Virus record (IMG/VR): IMGVR_UViG_3300043446_004613
Location: 124,001 to 188,000 of that record
DNA from: a virus
Reading direction: 5' to 3' (one strand)
Length of the DNA: 64,000 nt
Shown here piece by piece: positions 50,071 to 58,368 of the stretch (the stretch's first letter is position 1; every line of letters begins with the position of its first letter). Position numbers and translations under genes: made by a program. The notes below the pieces were generated by a model. That model saw only the letters and a list, made by a program, of their open reading frames with translations. It was not told the DNA's origin and searched no databases.

Positions 50071-50618
50071 TTTAGAATCTCAGCGGCATCCTGCACGGTA
50101 GGTGGAGCGGCTTTCTTCGTGAAGGCGCTGCGGACTTTTTCGTCCTTTTCACAGATAATAGACAGCGCTCCCAGTACGTTTTCTACGATATAGCGGGCGA
50201 TGTCCTGTTCCGTTTTGGGTACCGGCACGTAGATCACTTGATGATTTTCCACGATCAGCTGCACCGTAAGTTCTGCACCAAGTACATCACTGGCTTTTAC
50301 GACTTTCGCGTTGACCTTGTGGATCGGTGTACCGTCAGGCGCTTTGCCTACGACTTCATTCGTATAAGTGTAACCGGGGAAGGATGTAACAAAAGCAACA
50401 CGCTGTGGTTCAGCTATTTTTAGATCGATAAGGATACCGGACTTTTCGTAGGCATACGTGGTTGTGCTTCCTTCCACGAGTGACGTGAATTCGCGCTGTT
50501 TCATAAACACATCGAGTGCCAGCAAGGCAAATCGATACTGCTGATGGCGCTGACCAGACAAGAGTCTGGCCTTGCTGTCTGAGGCCGCTAGGGAACTGCT
50601 TGCCGGTACTATGTCCAT
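50046..50618 (-). CDS. hypothetical protein, 190 aa
   Basis: ATG 50618 gives MDIVPASSSLAASDSKARLL, then a mixed alpha/beta body (GILIDLKIAEPQRVAFVTSF, DVLGAELTVQLIVENHQVIY) and a helical end (QDAAEILNHASRMIE). The frame is open far upstream but that part is antisense of another gene. A GTTCTTA heptamer lies 6 nt before the start and the terminator of the next gene lies between. It overlaps the fibre gene end by 25 nt. Family unknown. Confidence 0.5.
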   Translation of the reverse strand: MDIVPASSSLAASDSKARLLSGQRHQQYRFALLALDVFMKQREFTSLVEGSTTTYAYEKSGILIDLKIAEPQRVAFVTSFPGYTYTNEVVGKAPDGTPIHKVNAKVVKASDVLGAELTVQLIVENHQVIYVPVPKTEQDIARYIVENVLGALSIICEKDEKVRSAFTKKAAPPTVQDAAEILNHASRMIE

Positions 50619-50624
50619 ACAGGC

Positions 50625-50631
50625 TAAGAAC
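50625..50631 (-). promoter_or_regulatory. GTTCTTA heptamer
   Basis: Six nt before ATG 50618 and directly after a terminator, as expected of a promoter element. Confidence 0.55.
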
Positions 50632-50655
50632 AAAAAAGCCGCCCCGAAGGGCGGC
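50632..50655 (-). terminator. Rho-independent terminator
   Basis: On the minus strand GCCGCCC-TTCG-GGGCGGC then TTTTTT. It closes the 50680 gene and stands right before the GTTCTTA motif of the next one. Confidence 0.9.
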
Positions 50656-50679
50656 TCGTGATCTACGCAGACGGCTCGA

Positions 50680-51207
50680 TTAGATGGTCGTGCCGTTGGG
50701 ATTGATGTTACCGGGGCCTGCGTTGATGTTGGCAACGGTAGAGGCTGGGCCAGTAACAGAACCCCACTGCTTGATGAGTTCGTTGCGGCACCAACCTTCG
50801 TCGTAGCCCCAAGCGCGGCGGCCCGTGGCAACGATGTCGATCTGCGCACCGCGCAGGTCGGACTTGTTGCGAAGAACAGCCGAGATGTTGACGGAGGTGT
50901 TGCCAGAGCCGAAGAACGCCACGCGCTTGCTAACAAGCGTGTAGTGACGGGTGACAGTACCACCGGGAGCCACTGCGAAGCCACGGAATCCAGCAGTGAA
51001 CGGAGACGCGGTGTAGGTCGTGTCGATTGTGGCGAAGCCGGAGGGCGACGTTGTACCGTCATATTGACCGAGACGGATGTAAGCGGTGTTAGGCCCCGTG
51101 TTTTCAAACACGAAGTCGATTGCGCCCAGCCGGTCATTGGCGGATTCGGCATAACCTTGGAACACGTTGGCGTCAACGCCGAACGGTACAGAGGATACTT
51201 GGTTCAT
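50680..51207 (-). CDS. small virion structural protein, 175 aa
   Basis: MNQVSSVPFGVDANVFQGYA at the start; beta-rich (LGAIDFVFENTGPNTAYIRL, VAPGGTVTRHYTLVSKRVAF), with a Trp-rich patch (GYDEGWCRNELIKQWGSV) and an Asn/Gly tail. The CAA-repeat leader and strong terminator suggest high expression, so a capsid decoration or other abundant virion protein is likely. Family unknown. Confidence 0.5.
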   Translation of the reverse strand: MNQVSSVPFGVDANVFQGYAESANDRLGAIDFVFENTGPNTAYIRLGQYDGTTSPSGFATIDTTYTASPFTAGFRGFAVAPGGTVTRHYTLVSKRVAFFGSGNTSVNISAVLRNKSDLRGAQIDIVATGRRAWGYDEGWCRNELIKQWGSVTGPASTVANINAGPGNINPNGTTI

Positions 51208-51240
51208 AGTGATGTTTTGGTTTGTTGTTGTTGTTGTTTA
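51208..51240 (-). promoter_or_regulatory. CAA-repeat leader
   Basis: On the minus strand, five CAA-type repeats (AACAACAACAACAACAAACC) precede the 50680 gene's ATG. It is the most regular of three A/C-rich leaders in the window. Confidence 0.45.
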
Positions 51241-51335
51241 TCAGCCAGCCACATGACCGGCATTTGTTGCACCATAACAACGTGTTCACTGCCTACTGCA
51301 TCGAACACTGTTGAAATTCAATGCGCTTAGACGTA

Positions 51336-52358
51336 TCAGCCATTCAATACGTGCCCGCTCATCTCGATCATCTCATCTTCATTCAGGCTGATTCCAACTT
51401 TTGATGGCGGTACTGACTTCAAATAGCGGCGAAGCGTGCCTTCAAACGAGAAATCCGTTTGTTCCGTCTGCTCCTCTGGTGCCTGTTCTTCGTATTTGTA
51501 TTCGGCGACTGCGCGGTTGAACAGCGGATGCCGGAAAAACTGCTCGGATTCGTCGTGGCTGGTCAGCACGACGCGGTAGCGATCCTCGCTGGCTGTGCCT
51601 ACAGAAGTCATGAACTCTGTCAGCGACAGCGTGCGGTATTGCGGGTATCCGGTAAGAGGAACCCACTTCACGGAACAGGTATCAGTGTCTACAATAGCGA
51701 CGCGCTTATCTTGACCGGCTTCACCCCAGTCCTGCTGAAAAGGTGAGCCGATATAGTGGATTTTACTCGTGAGTGACTGGGGCATGTGAATGTGTCCCAT
51801 CAGCACTAGGTTGCACGCAGAAAGCAACTTTTGCGGCACGCCTGTCAGCGCTTTGGCATTATTGAAAAAGGAGCCTTCAATCTCAAAGTGCCCGAATAAT
51901 ATAACCGGGCCTGCACAAGCACCGAGTTTTTTATCGATCCACTCACAGAGCTTCTTATAGTCGCCGGGATAGGATGCAAAAAGCAGGTTCACGTCGTCTA
52001 CTATTTCGTGCCGATAGCGGTCAACTACGGTAAAGCTGTGGTCGAACAAACGGCGATTGTTGACCGAAGCATCGCGTAGGTATTGCTCATGGTTTCCGGT
52101 CAGTTTCCAGCGCGGGCAGTCTGGCAGACCAGCGATGCCCGAGCCAAGTACCTCAACAGTCGTCATCGGTATCGATGACCGATCATCTGTTGTGTCCCCT
52201 AGATCGACTATTCCATCGCAACCTTCCGCCGTGTATATCTCGGCGATGTCCTTAAAGAACTTTTGCGTTCGATAGTGCTGGAGTGTTGTGTTGGGCTTCG
52301 TGAAGCAGAGTTCGTCGCCGTCAGTGGCCTGTAGATCAGCGTAGCATAGCAGTTTCAT
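51336..52358 (-). CDS. recombination endonuclease subunit (T4 gp47 / SbcD-like)
   Basis: 340 aa. Metallophosphatase motifs: CYADLQATDGDE (first motif, with Gln where His is usual), VDLGDTTDD, LTGNHEQYL, ILFGHFEIEG and VLMGHIHMP. It is the nuclease partner of the gp46-like protein at 17905. Starting at ATG 52358 gives the normal family N-terminus, and a GTTCTTA heptamer lies 6 nt before it. The 128-nt gap downstream to the next minus gene's leader contains no gene I can see. Confidence 0.85.
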   Translation of the reverse strand: MKLLCYADLQATDGDELCFTKPNTTLQHYRTQKFFKDIAEIYTAEGCDGIVDLGDTTDDRSSIPMTTVEVLGSGIAGLPDCPRWKLTGNHEQYLRDASVNNRRLFDHSFTVVDRYRHEIVDDVNLLFASYPGDYKKLCEWIDKKLGACAGPVILFGHFEIEGSFFNNAKALTGVPQKLLSACNLVLMGHIHMPQSLTSKIHYIGSPFQQDWGEAGQDKRVAIVDTDTCSVKWVPLTGYPQYRTLSLTEFMTSVGTASEDRYRVVLTSHDESEQFFRHPLFNRAVAEYKYEEQAPEEQTEQTDFSFEGTLRRYLKSVPPSKVGISLNEDEMIEMSGHVLNG

Positions 52359-52364
52359 GCTTTT

Positions 52365-52371
52365 TAAGAAC
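52365..52371 (-). promoter_or_regulatory. GTTCTTA heptamer
   Basis: Six nt before the gp47 ATG. The divergent gene at 52440 has its own copy 56 nt away. Confidence 0.55.
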
Positions 52372-52426
52372 AGCGTCTGCTTGAAGTTCAATCAGGAAAG
52401 ATGCGTTAAGGGGTTTGCTGTTATTG

Positions 52427-52433
52427 GTTCTTA
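52427..52433 (+). promoter_or_regulatory. GTTCTTA heptamer
   Basis: Six nt before GTG 52440, which is why that codon is chosen over TTG 52434 and ATG 52455. Confidence 0.5.
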
Positions 52434-52439
52434 TTGAAA

Positions 52440-52661
52440 GTGGAACTTACATTGATGACAAAGCTATATTCACTGGCTGTAAACAGACAGGAAGTCTGTC
52501 GGGTCGAAATTGAAGCCCCGGCATGGCTGCCGGTAACGCCGCGTGTACCGAAAGAATGGCTGCGCGGAGTCGTCACCAAGGCGCTTCACCGCTATTTTTC
52601 TGAGTCGTCCCTGTATTTAGATTGTCATGACCGAAGCACGCGCAGCACAATTTTTAATTGA
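52440..52661 (+). CDS. small hypothetical protein, 73 aa
   Basis: MELTLMTKLYSLAVNRQEVC and on; a beta-hairpin-like start and a helix (EWLRGVVTKALHRYFSE). It is the first of three overlapping small genes divergent from gp47, and shares the early-type motif. Such genes often encode host-takeover factors. No family is recognised. Confidence 0.45.
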   Translation: MELTLMTKLYSLAVNRQEVCRVEIEAPAWLPVTPRVPKEWLRGVVTKALHRYFSESSLYLDCHDRSTRSTIFN

Positions 52662-53004
52662 AGACCTGCCCTTTAAGCTCAAGAAAGCAGGGGCAGACGA
52701 GAAAGTCTCAGCCGTAGCCAACCGGATGGCTTTGCAGGTCTTTAGTGTCCCTTCGTTGCAGGCTTTTCTTTCTGACTGGAGCGTCACCGATAAAGGCTGT
52801 TCTGACGGTGCCGTGAAAGTTCAGCTGGACTTTTTGCGTTTGCCGCAGGAAATCATCCCCGAGCTTGAGAAATTACTGTGCGTTGACCAGTTCAAGAACC
52901 ACCGGCTGCTAAAATACATCAAGAACGGTCAAGCGCGTACAGGGCTGGAGATTGAGATCAGCCCGAAAGACCTGCCGGGTACGCCTTACAACTATGCCTT
53001 CTGA
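52627..53004 (+). CDS. hypothetical protein, 125 aa
   Basis: MTEARAAQFLIEDLPFKLKK and on; the N-terminal L-I-E near residue 12 (FLIEDL) fits the tag's letters, but the flanking pattern differs. The body has helices and a DFLRLPQEIIPELEKLLCVD segment. It overlaps both neighbours. Function unknown. Confidence 0.5.
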   Translation: MTEARAAQFLIEDLPFKLKKAGADEKVSAVANRMALQVFSVPSLQAFLSDWSVTDKGCSDGAVKVQLDFLRLPQEIIPELEKLLCVDQFKNHRLLKYIKNGQARTGLEIEISPKDLPGTPYNYAF

Positions 53005-53302
53005 TGAAGCCAAGAAAGTGGCAGGCACCTACGTTCCCGATGAAGTGAACAAGCTGTCAGAAACGATGGCTTGGCTTACCAAGGAATGTCGTTCTGGCTC
53101 TCTTTCTGAGCACGTAGCTCAATTCTGCAACGAGCAGCGTGAGTTTATAGACAAATCGCTGGTGATCGTTGAAAACGTCACCAGCGACTGTATACACTGT
53201 AGAATTCCCTGCCGCTGCTACGACCACGAAGATGCAGGCACTTTTCCGGTCGATGTCCGCTTCACGCTTAATCCGAAGACGGGGGCGTGTGCTCGGATTT
53301 AA
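52994..53302 (+). CDS. Cys-rich small protein, 102 aa
   Basis: MPSDEAKKVAGTYVPDEVNK at the start; the C-terminal half has CIHCRIPCRCYDHE, a possible zinc site, near residue 68. The 11-nt overlap with the previous gene and the 4-nt overlap with the converging gene fit a real gene. Function unknown. Confidence 0.5.
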   Translation: MPSDEAKKVAGTYVPDEVNKLSETMAWLTKECRSGSLSEHVAQFCNEQREFIDKSLVIVENVTSDCIHCRIPCRCYDHEDAGTFPVDVRFTLNPKTGACARI

Positions 53303-53559
53303 CCGATCTTTTCGTGGTCAACCAGACGATCTGCCGGATTTTTGTATACAAGGCGGCCATCAATGAAGTCATTGACCACCTTACGGGCCTGTTGATTCAG
53401 TGAATTCACGCCGGTAGCTTCGCCGCGCTCGAAGATTTCGGAAAGCTTGCCGTGCTTGTCGCCGCTGAGGCGGAAGCTGACAACGTGTGGATGTGTGATC
53501 GCCTCGCGTTGAACGGCGGCGCTTTTCTTTGTTTTTGGTGCTTTAGTGTTTTTAGCCAT
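53299..53559 (-). CDS. small DNA-binding-like protein (possible ribbon-helix-helix), 86 aa
   Basis: A basic start (MAKNTKAPKTKKSAAVQREA), then PHVVSFRLSGDKHGKLSEIF as a beta strand and helix, and GVNSLNQQARKVVNDFIDGR as the second helix. This is the order of ribbon-helix-helix repressors. It lies next to the inverted GTTCTTA-type arms at 53565-53595 and could bind such sites, which is speculation. ATG 53559 fits the heptamer. Confidence 0.5.
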   Translation of the reverse strand: MAKNTKAPKTKKSAAVQREAITHPHVVSFRLSGDKHGKLSEIFERGEATGVNSLNQQARKVVNDFIDGRLVYKNPADRLVDHEKIG

Positions 53560-53564
53560 ACCTC

Positions 53565-53571
53565 TAAGAAC
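53565..53571 (-). promoter_or_regulatory. GTTCTTA heptamer
   Basis: Five nt before ATG 53559. With a second, inverted CTGTTCT at 53589-53595 it forms an inverted repeat with a 15-nt gap. Confidence 0.5.
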
Positions 53572-53596
53572 AGCATTTTGAGAATTTTCTGTTCTC

Positions 53597-53603
53597 GTAG
53601 TTA
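53597..53603 (+). promoter_or_regulatory. GTAGTTA heptamer
   Basis: Eight nt before the portal ATG; it touches the inverted GTTCT arm, so both motif classes meet in this 50-nt gap. Confidence 0.5.
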
Positions 53604-53611
53604 AAGATATT

Positions 53612-55585
53612 ATGGCTGATACCAAAACCAGCAGTTTGTTGCGCTACATGGGACTTACGGGTTCGAGTGGGGCGCACACCGGTTCTCTAGTGCCTCGTGC
53701 CCAAACGCCCGACGCCGATCAACGGCTATGGCAGGAATTTCAAGATGCCGGTCGTGTAAGCGATCCTGAAATCTGGACGAAGTTCAATTCCATGATGAAG
53801 CGTCCGACGACGTTCGACGCGATGCTTCAGATGTGGGATGAGATGAGTCAGTGGGACTTGCTGGCGGCAGCGCTCGTCGAAATTGTCGATGAAGCAACGC
53901 AGGCCGATGCCAACAGCCCCGGCACGTTATGGTACCAGTGCAACGATACGGCTTTTGAGGAAGAACTGAACGACATGCTTGTTCGCCTCGATGTCGAGTC
54001 CTTGATTCAATCTCAGGTCTGGTATATCGCCGCGATGGGTAATCACTTCGAGAAATTGGAGTACGCACCGCACGACGGCATCATCGGGATGTCTTTTGTT
54101 CACCCAATGGAGATGCGTCGCTACTGGCTGGAGCGCAACCGCAAATGTATCGGATTCCGCTGGCTAAACCATAAACCGAACAAAGAAGACGTTTTTGTAC
54201 AGCCCGACAACTCGACGCCGGTTGAACGTGTTTCAATGGCCAGCGGCCAGAACGTCGAAGATTTGTGGTATCCGTGGGATTTTATGCACTTTCGCCGCAT
54301 GTTCCGCATGCGCATGAGTGAGCACGGTGAACCAATTTTTTCTGAAGCTGACGGCATCTATAAGAAGCTGCGCTTAGCTGTTGACCAGATGGTCGTCTGC
54401 CGTGCGCAAGTTCAACCTGATCGTTACGCGGTCAGCATCGACACACAAGAGCAACCGCCGATTGAGCAAATGAAAACGGTGCAGCGCTGGCGTCAGACGC
54501 TACGCAGCAAGCTGGCGTTCGGGCAGGTTGGATCGCCGAACGAGATGAATAGTGCCAGTGACTTTACGGCTTATTACAACGCGCTGGCTTTGGACACCAT
54601 GCTGTACATTGCACAGCCCAAAGGTTTCAACAACGTCATCACCAAGCTGCCCGGTACAGCAGACGTGCCTGATGTATACGACATCGAGCTTTTAACCGAC
54701 CTTTTCTACAGCATCATCGGCATGCCAAAGTCATGGTTCAGTAACCAAGGTGGTGGCGGCGGTGGCGGCGGTGAAACACCGTCCGGTCGTGCGTTGCTCG
54801 CTCAAGACATCCGTTTCCTGCGCAAGATCAAGTCCATCCGCAAGCCGATTACCAACTGTTACCAGTGGCTGGCTTACTTCCACGCCGTACTGAAAGGCAA
54901 GGATGTCAGCAAGCTCGACATCAAGGCCATGATGCCTCAGATCGGCAGTCTGGAAGAGCAGATGAAGATGGAAATGCTCGGTATCCAAGCCGACATCTTG
55001 CAGAAGCTAGGTGACGTCATGGAGCAGTACAAGTTGCCCAAGGAAGCGTGGATTGACGTCGTTTTCAAGCGCTACATGCACCTTCCAGACGAAGTTGTTT
55101 CTGTTTTCATGACGGCGCTGCCCTCTGAAATCGAGCAGCAGGAAGAGAGTCTTGGTCGCAAGGGTGCGCCCAAGATGGATAAACTGATCGAAGAGATCAA
55201 CGCCAAGATCGGCAATAGCCGTGAAGGTCAGGCAGCCATGAACATGCTGCGGGAGGTCTACTACAAAGAGAAGTTGCCGCAGGAACCGAAGACCAAGTGG
55301 ACAAAGGAACGTGTCCTTGAGCGTGCGCCGATGAAAGAGAACGACGTTGTTGTATCAAGCTTTGGTCGCCATCCGTTTGAGCTTAAACGCCGCACAAATT
55401 CTGACGGAAAACTCTCCGAGAGCAAAGTCGGCGAAAATGGTGCTGCCGGGGTCATCCAAGCCAAAGTCGATGCTAAGTCTGCGGGCTGGGACGATGACGG
55501 CGCTACGAAGCCTGTCAACGAGTCACAATCAGGTTCCGGCGAGGGCATGGGCGGCCCGTCCGTGTACCGTAAATGGATCGGCTAA
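53612..55585 (+). CDS. portal protein (gp20-like)
   Basis: 657 aa. DPEIWTKFNSMMKRPTTFDA, MWDEMSQWDLLAAALVEIVD and then YPWDFMHFRRMFRMRMSEHG match T4-type portals. LTDLFYSIIGMPKSWFSNQG lies before a run of eight Gly (near residue 380) where other portals have short loops; the run is likely a flexible tunnel loop. It forms the DNA entry ring at the special vertex. The next gene overlaps its stop (TAATG). Confidence 0.85.
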   Translation: MADTKTSSLLRYMGLTGSSGAHTGSLVPRAQTPDADQRLWQEFQDAGRVSDPEIWTKFNSMMKRPTTFDAMLQMWDEMSQWDLLAAALVEIVDEATQADANSPGTLWYQCNDTAFEEELNDMLVRLDVESLIQSQVWYIAAMGNHFEKLEYAPHDGIIGMSFVHPMEMRRYWLERNRKCIGFRWLNHKPNKEDVFVQPDNSTPVERVSMASGQNVEDLWYPWDFMHFRRMFRMRMSEHGEPIFSEADGIYKKLRLAVDQMVVCRAQVQPDRYAVSIDTQEQPPIEQMKTVQRWRQTLRSKLAFGQVGSPNEMNSASDFTAYYNALALDTMLYIAQPKGFNNVITKLPGTADVPDVYDIELLTDLFYSIIGMPKSWFSNQGGGGGGGGETPSGRALLAQDIRFLRKIKSIRKPITNCYQWLAYFHAVLKGKDVSKLDIKAMMPQIGSLEEQMKMEMLGIQADILQKLGDVMEQYKLPKEAWIDVVFKRYMHLPDEVVSVFMTALPSEIEQQEESLGRKGAPKMDKLIEEINAKIGNSREGQAAMNMLREVYYKEKLPQEPKTKWTKERVLERAPMKENDVVVSSFGRHPFELKRRTNSDGKLSESKVGENGAAGVIQAKVDAKSAGWDDDGATKPVNESQSGSGEGMGGPSVYRKWIG

Positions 55586-56346
55586 TGTCACTGCGCATAA
55601 CCAACTTAAACGGGGTAAACCTCATCGAGCAACCACCAGAGACGGTAGCAGTTGCTGCTTATCCGGTAACCGGCGGTGCCGCAAACATCCAGTGTTTGTT
55701 GATTGAGGACTCAGCCCTGCCGGTTGACTACATCACCGGTACGCTTTACTGGGATGATGGCTCATTACCGGTTGTATACAACGGTACCAGCGCAGGCACG
55801 ATTGTCATTGATGCGACCCGTAACCTACAGCCCGGACAATACGTGGCGCGGGTGGAGGCGCACAATTATGCGGTGATACCGGAGGACTGCGGACGACCGC
55901 ACTGGAACACTGTCAGCGTAAACTTTGGATTCTATGTCCAACCGATTGATAAGCAACCGGTCAAGACGCCGTTGATCTACGGCCCGATTCTGCCAAAGGA
56001 CACCGGTTATCCGAACCAAGACCAATGGAACTGGAATCGCGGTGAAGACATTGAGATTCTTGCTTCTTCTGTAAAGATGCTGCTCACCACGCGCAAAGGC
56101 GAGCGGATCATGCAGCCGGGTTACGGTACCAATCTGCACGCCATCTTGTTCGAGCTTCAGACCACCGGTATTGAAACATTGGTTCAGCAAGAGATTGTAG
56201 ACGCGCTGGTGCTTTGGGAGCCTCGTGTGAGTTTACGTTCTATACTTGTGGAACGAACGGCAGAACGTGACGTAACAGTGACTGCCGATTTCGTCAGTAA
56301 ACTGAACCAACGGGATTTTACGATCCCAATGACATTCAACACGTGA
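55585..56346 (+). CDS. baseplate wedge protein (gp25-like) with an N-terminal extension
   Basis: 253 aa. Residues about 160-253 are the gp25/GPW domain: DIEILASSVKMLLTTRKGER, MQPGYGTNLHAILFE, and the EPR motif in LWEPRVSLRS that anchors the sheath. Residues 1-120 form an extra Ig-like beta domain (VDYITGTLYWDDGSLPVVYN), not present in T4 gp25. ATG 55585 overlaps the portal stop. It overlaps the next gene as GTGA. Confidence 0.8.
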   Translation: MSLRITNLNGVNLIEQPPETVAVAAYPVTGGAANIQCLLIEDSALPVDYITGTLYWDDGSLPVVYNGTSAGTIVIDATRNLQPGQYVARVEAHNYAVIPEDCGRPHWNTVSVNFGFYVQPIDKQPVKTPLIYGPILPKDTGYPNQDQWNWNRGEDIEILASSVKMLLTTRKGERIMQPGYGTNLHAILFELQTTGIETLVQQEIVDALVLWEPRVSLRSILVERTAERDVTVTADFVSKLNQRDFTIPMTFNT

Positions 56347-56702
56347 ACGAAATTGACGCGAAAACGTTTGACCGGCGGACTTTTATCGATCGGTACATGA
56401 AAGAAGGTGGATTGACGTACAGTCAAGCCTGCCGCCTGCACACCGTAACCTGTAACGTATTTGAAGAGGCTATCATCACCGGCAGTAAAGTTACCATCGG
56501 GCGTGTTGGAGCCATCGTTCCCTGCTGGCGTTCACCGCGAGAAATCCAGATGCACTTTCGGCGGACGGGCCAGAAGGTCGAAAAAGGTGTTCACCGCACT
56601 TTTTTCATGGACGGACGCTACGAGTTCAAGTTCCGCCTCTACCGGCGATTCTTGGAATCTCGGAACCTAAAGTGGATGGTAGATATGCCGGTCAGTAGTT
56701 AA
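56343..56702 (+). CDS. HU/IHF-like protein, 119 aa
   Basis: GTG start. LTYSQACRLHTVTCNVFEEA, then ITGSKVTIGRVGAIVPCWRS and KGVHRTFFMDGRYEFKFRLY follow the helix, beta-arm and end-strand order of HU-type proteins. In a tail-gene context it could bend DNA or be a structural relative. The match is by pattern only. Confidence 0.45.
   Translation: MNEIDAKTFDRRTFIDRYMKEGGLTYSQACRLHTVTCNVFEEAIITGSKVTIGRVGAIVPCWRSPREIQMHFRRTGQKVEKGVHRTFFMDGRYEFKFRLYRRFLESRNLKWMVDMPVSS
56695..56701 (+). promoter_or_regulatory. GTAGTTA heptamer
   Basis: Seven nt before ATG 56709, overlapping the stop of the HU-like gene. Confidence 0.5.
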
Positions 56703-56708
56703 AAGCGT

Positions 56709-58043
56709 ATGGCAATAAAACCACTCGATTTACCGGCAGCAGCTGGTGTTGATTATAGCGGCGGCGATGTGCGGCACTTCTCGCAAGGTGACGCTGTTAA
56801 CGTGCCCGGCTTGAGCGCCCCGACACGCAATCTAGCTGAGCGCGACAATCTTATCGGGGAAAAAGTCAACGAGATCATCAGCACGGTGAACAACCGCGAA
56901 CAGTTTGTTCCCCTGCCGGTAATCCGCACCACCGTACCTCCCGGCGAAGAGATCATCGTCACAAATTACCGTATTCCGGCAGGCTATGAATCGCGGGTGC
57001 TTAACGCAGTCATCAGCGCCACGCCAACCAGCAATCTGGCGCAGCTGAACGTCTATTACTCGGATACGTATGGCGGTTCGACGGGTACAGCTGTGGTTAC
57101 AACCACACCTAGCAGCGAATTCAACGGTGACGTCAATTTTTATCAGACCGGCGAATTCATCGTTTCACTGAAAAACACTGGAGCCGCCACGCTCGAACTG
57201 GCCGCCAGCTTGATGCTGACGATGCGTCCGTTGGGTGCTGAAGGTACGCTTCTTGTCGGCACGGTCATCCAAGGCGAACAAGGGCCTCCCGGCCCGAAAG
57301 GTGCGCCCGGCCCGCAGGGGCCTCCCGGTACCGGCGGTGTTGGTTCTCCCGGCATGATCTGGCGCGGCGCTTGGTTGAACGCTACAGGCTACCTGACAAA
57401 CGACGTGGTCAGCTATGACTACAGCGGAACGTACGGGTCTTGGATTTGCCGTAATGCTCATGTGTCATCGCTGGGTGTTAACGATCCGGCTGTTGATCCG
57501 GCCACTTGGAATTTTGTTAGCTACGGTATCTATGCCCAAGGCCCCGCAGGCCCTACAGGCCCTACCGGTGGTGAGCCTGTGTTCAGCCAGCAAGACATCA
57601 GCGGTACGATCTTTACGTCGAATACCTACGTGTCGCGTCCGTACAGTGCCGATTACACGGCAGGTGTCGTATCAGCTGCGAGCACTAAATATCCGATTGC
57701 TGTGCGTGAATCGGTCATCACTAACGCTTCAGGTACGATCGGCTTTGCTTTTCTGGAAGCTTCCTACAAGACATGCTTCAGCGGAAGTCTGTCTATCATA
57801 CTACCGAACAAGGCGTTCAACGGCGCGGCTGCGAACTACAACACGTCCAGCATCAGCCTTCAAGTAGCAGCGGCAGGTACATTCGTGTCCGCAGGTACAG
57901 CCACGAACTCTTCAGTTTCCGGCGGGGTTTATTCCAAGCTGTTTGAGCAGACAACGTACAGTTACGGTTGGGGTATCAAGGTGCTGTCACCGGACGCGCT
58001 TCCAATGTCATTCCTGATTTCTGGCGTTCAGTCCGTTCCTTGA
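56709..58043 (+). CDS. tail fibre with collagen-like repeats, 444 aa
   Basis: The N-terminal 190 residues are the attachment part. Two short Gly-x-y blocks follow: GEQGPPGPKGAPGPQGPPG near residue 196 and QGPAGPTGPTG near residue 278. Between them lies a Trp/Tyr-rich carbohydrate-binding-like stretch (WRGAWLNATGYLTNDVVSYD). The C-terminus is Ser/Ala/Gly-rich beta structure, the likely receptor-binding tip. It forms a trimer through the collagen-like parts. Its last 68 nt overlap the converging gene. Confidence 0.7.
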   Translation: MAIKPLDLPAAAGVDYSGGDVRHFSQGDAVNVPGLSAPTRNLAERDNLIGEKVNEIISTVNNREQFVPLPVIRTTVPPGEEIIVTNYRIPAGYESRVLNAVISATPTSNLAQLNVYYSDTYGGSTGTAVVTTTPSSEFNGDVNFYQTGEFIVSLKNTGAATLELAASLMLTMRPLGAEGTLLVGTVIQGEQGPPGPKGAPGPQGPPGTGGVGSPGMIWRGAWLNATGYLTNDVVSYDYSGTYGSWICRNAHVSSLGVNDPAVDPATWNFVSYGIYAQGPAGPTGPTGGEPVFSQQDISGTIFTSNTYVSRPYSADYTAGVVSAASTKYPIAVRESVITNASGTIGFAFLEASYKTCFSGSLSIILPNKAFNGAAANYNTSSISLQVAAAGTFVSAGTATNSSVSGGVYSKLFEQTTYSYGWGIKVLSPDALPMSFLISGVQSVP

Positions 58044-58368
58044 TGAACTGAAGGTAGCTGGGAAAAGTACAGTCAGGAAAAAGGTCATCCACTGAAATTT
58101 TAAGCTGTTCCGCTATGCGGTTCATCGCTTCATCGTCTTTACCTTCACGGTGTAAGCGAACAAGTTCCAGATCAAAAGCTGCCAGCGCCTGCCAATCGTA
58201 GCTGCTGCGCTCCTCAGCCCTCATGACCAATGTTCCTTGGGTGTGGTGATAAGCTGCAACCAATATCGGCCATTCCCGAAGCACATAAGCAAAAACCCGG
58301 CGCATATCGTCTTTTTCGTCCTGCGTCCACGCGTGAACGTTTTTAACATGCGCACAGATTGTGTTCAT
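57976..58368 (-). CDS. helical hypothetical protein, 130 aa
   Basis: MNTICAHVKNVHAWTQDEKD and on: almost all helical, with two acidic patches and a short disordered end. It overlaps the tail-fibre gene by 68 nt and the 58365 gene by 4 nt. In a fibre locus it could be a fibre assembly chaperone, but nothing in its sequence proves that. Confidence 0.5.
   Translation of the reverse strand: MNTICAHVKNVHAWTQDEKDDMRRVFAYVLREWPILVAAYHHTQGTLVMRAEERSSYDWQALAAFDLELVRLHREGKDDEAMNRIAEQLKISVDDLFPDCTFPSYLQFIKERTERQKSGMTLEARPVTAP

Noticed and set aside
50619-51176. A long N-terminal extension of the 50046 minus-strand gene
   Set aside because: It crosses a perfect terminator and is antisense-frame shadow of the 50680 gene; ATG 50618 has the motif at the usual distance.
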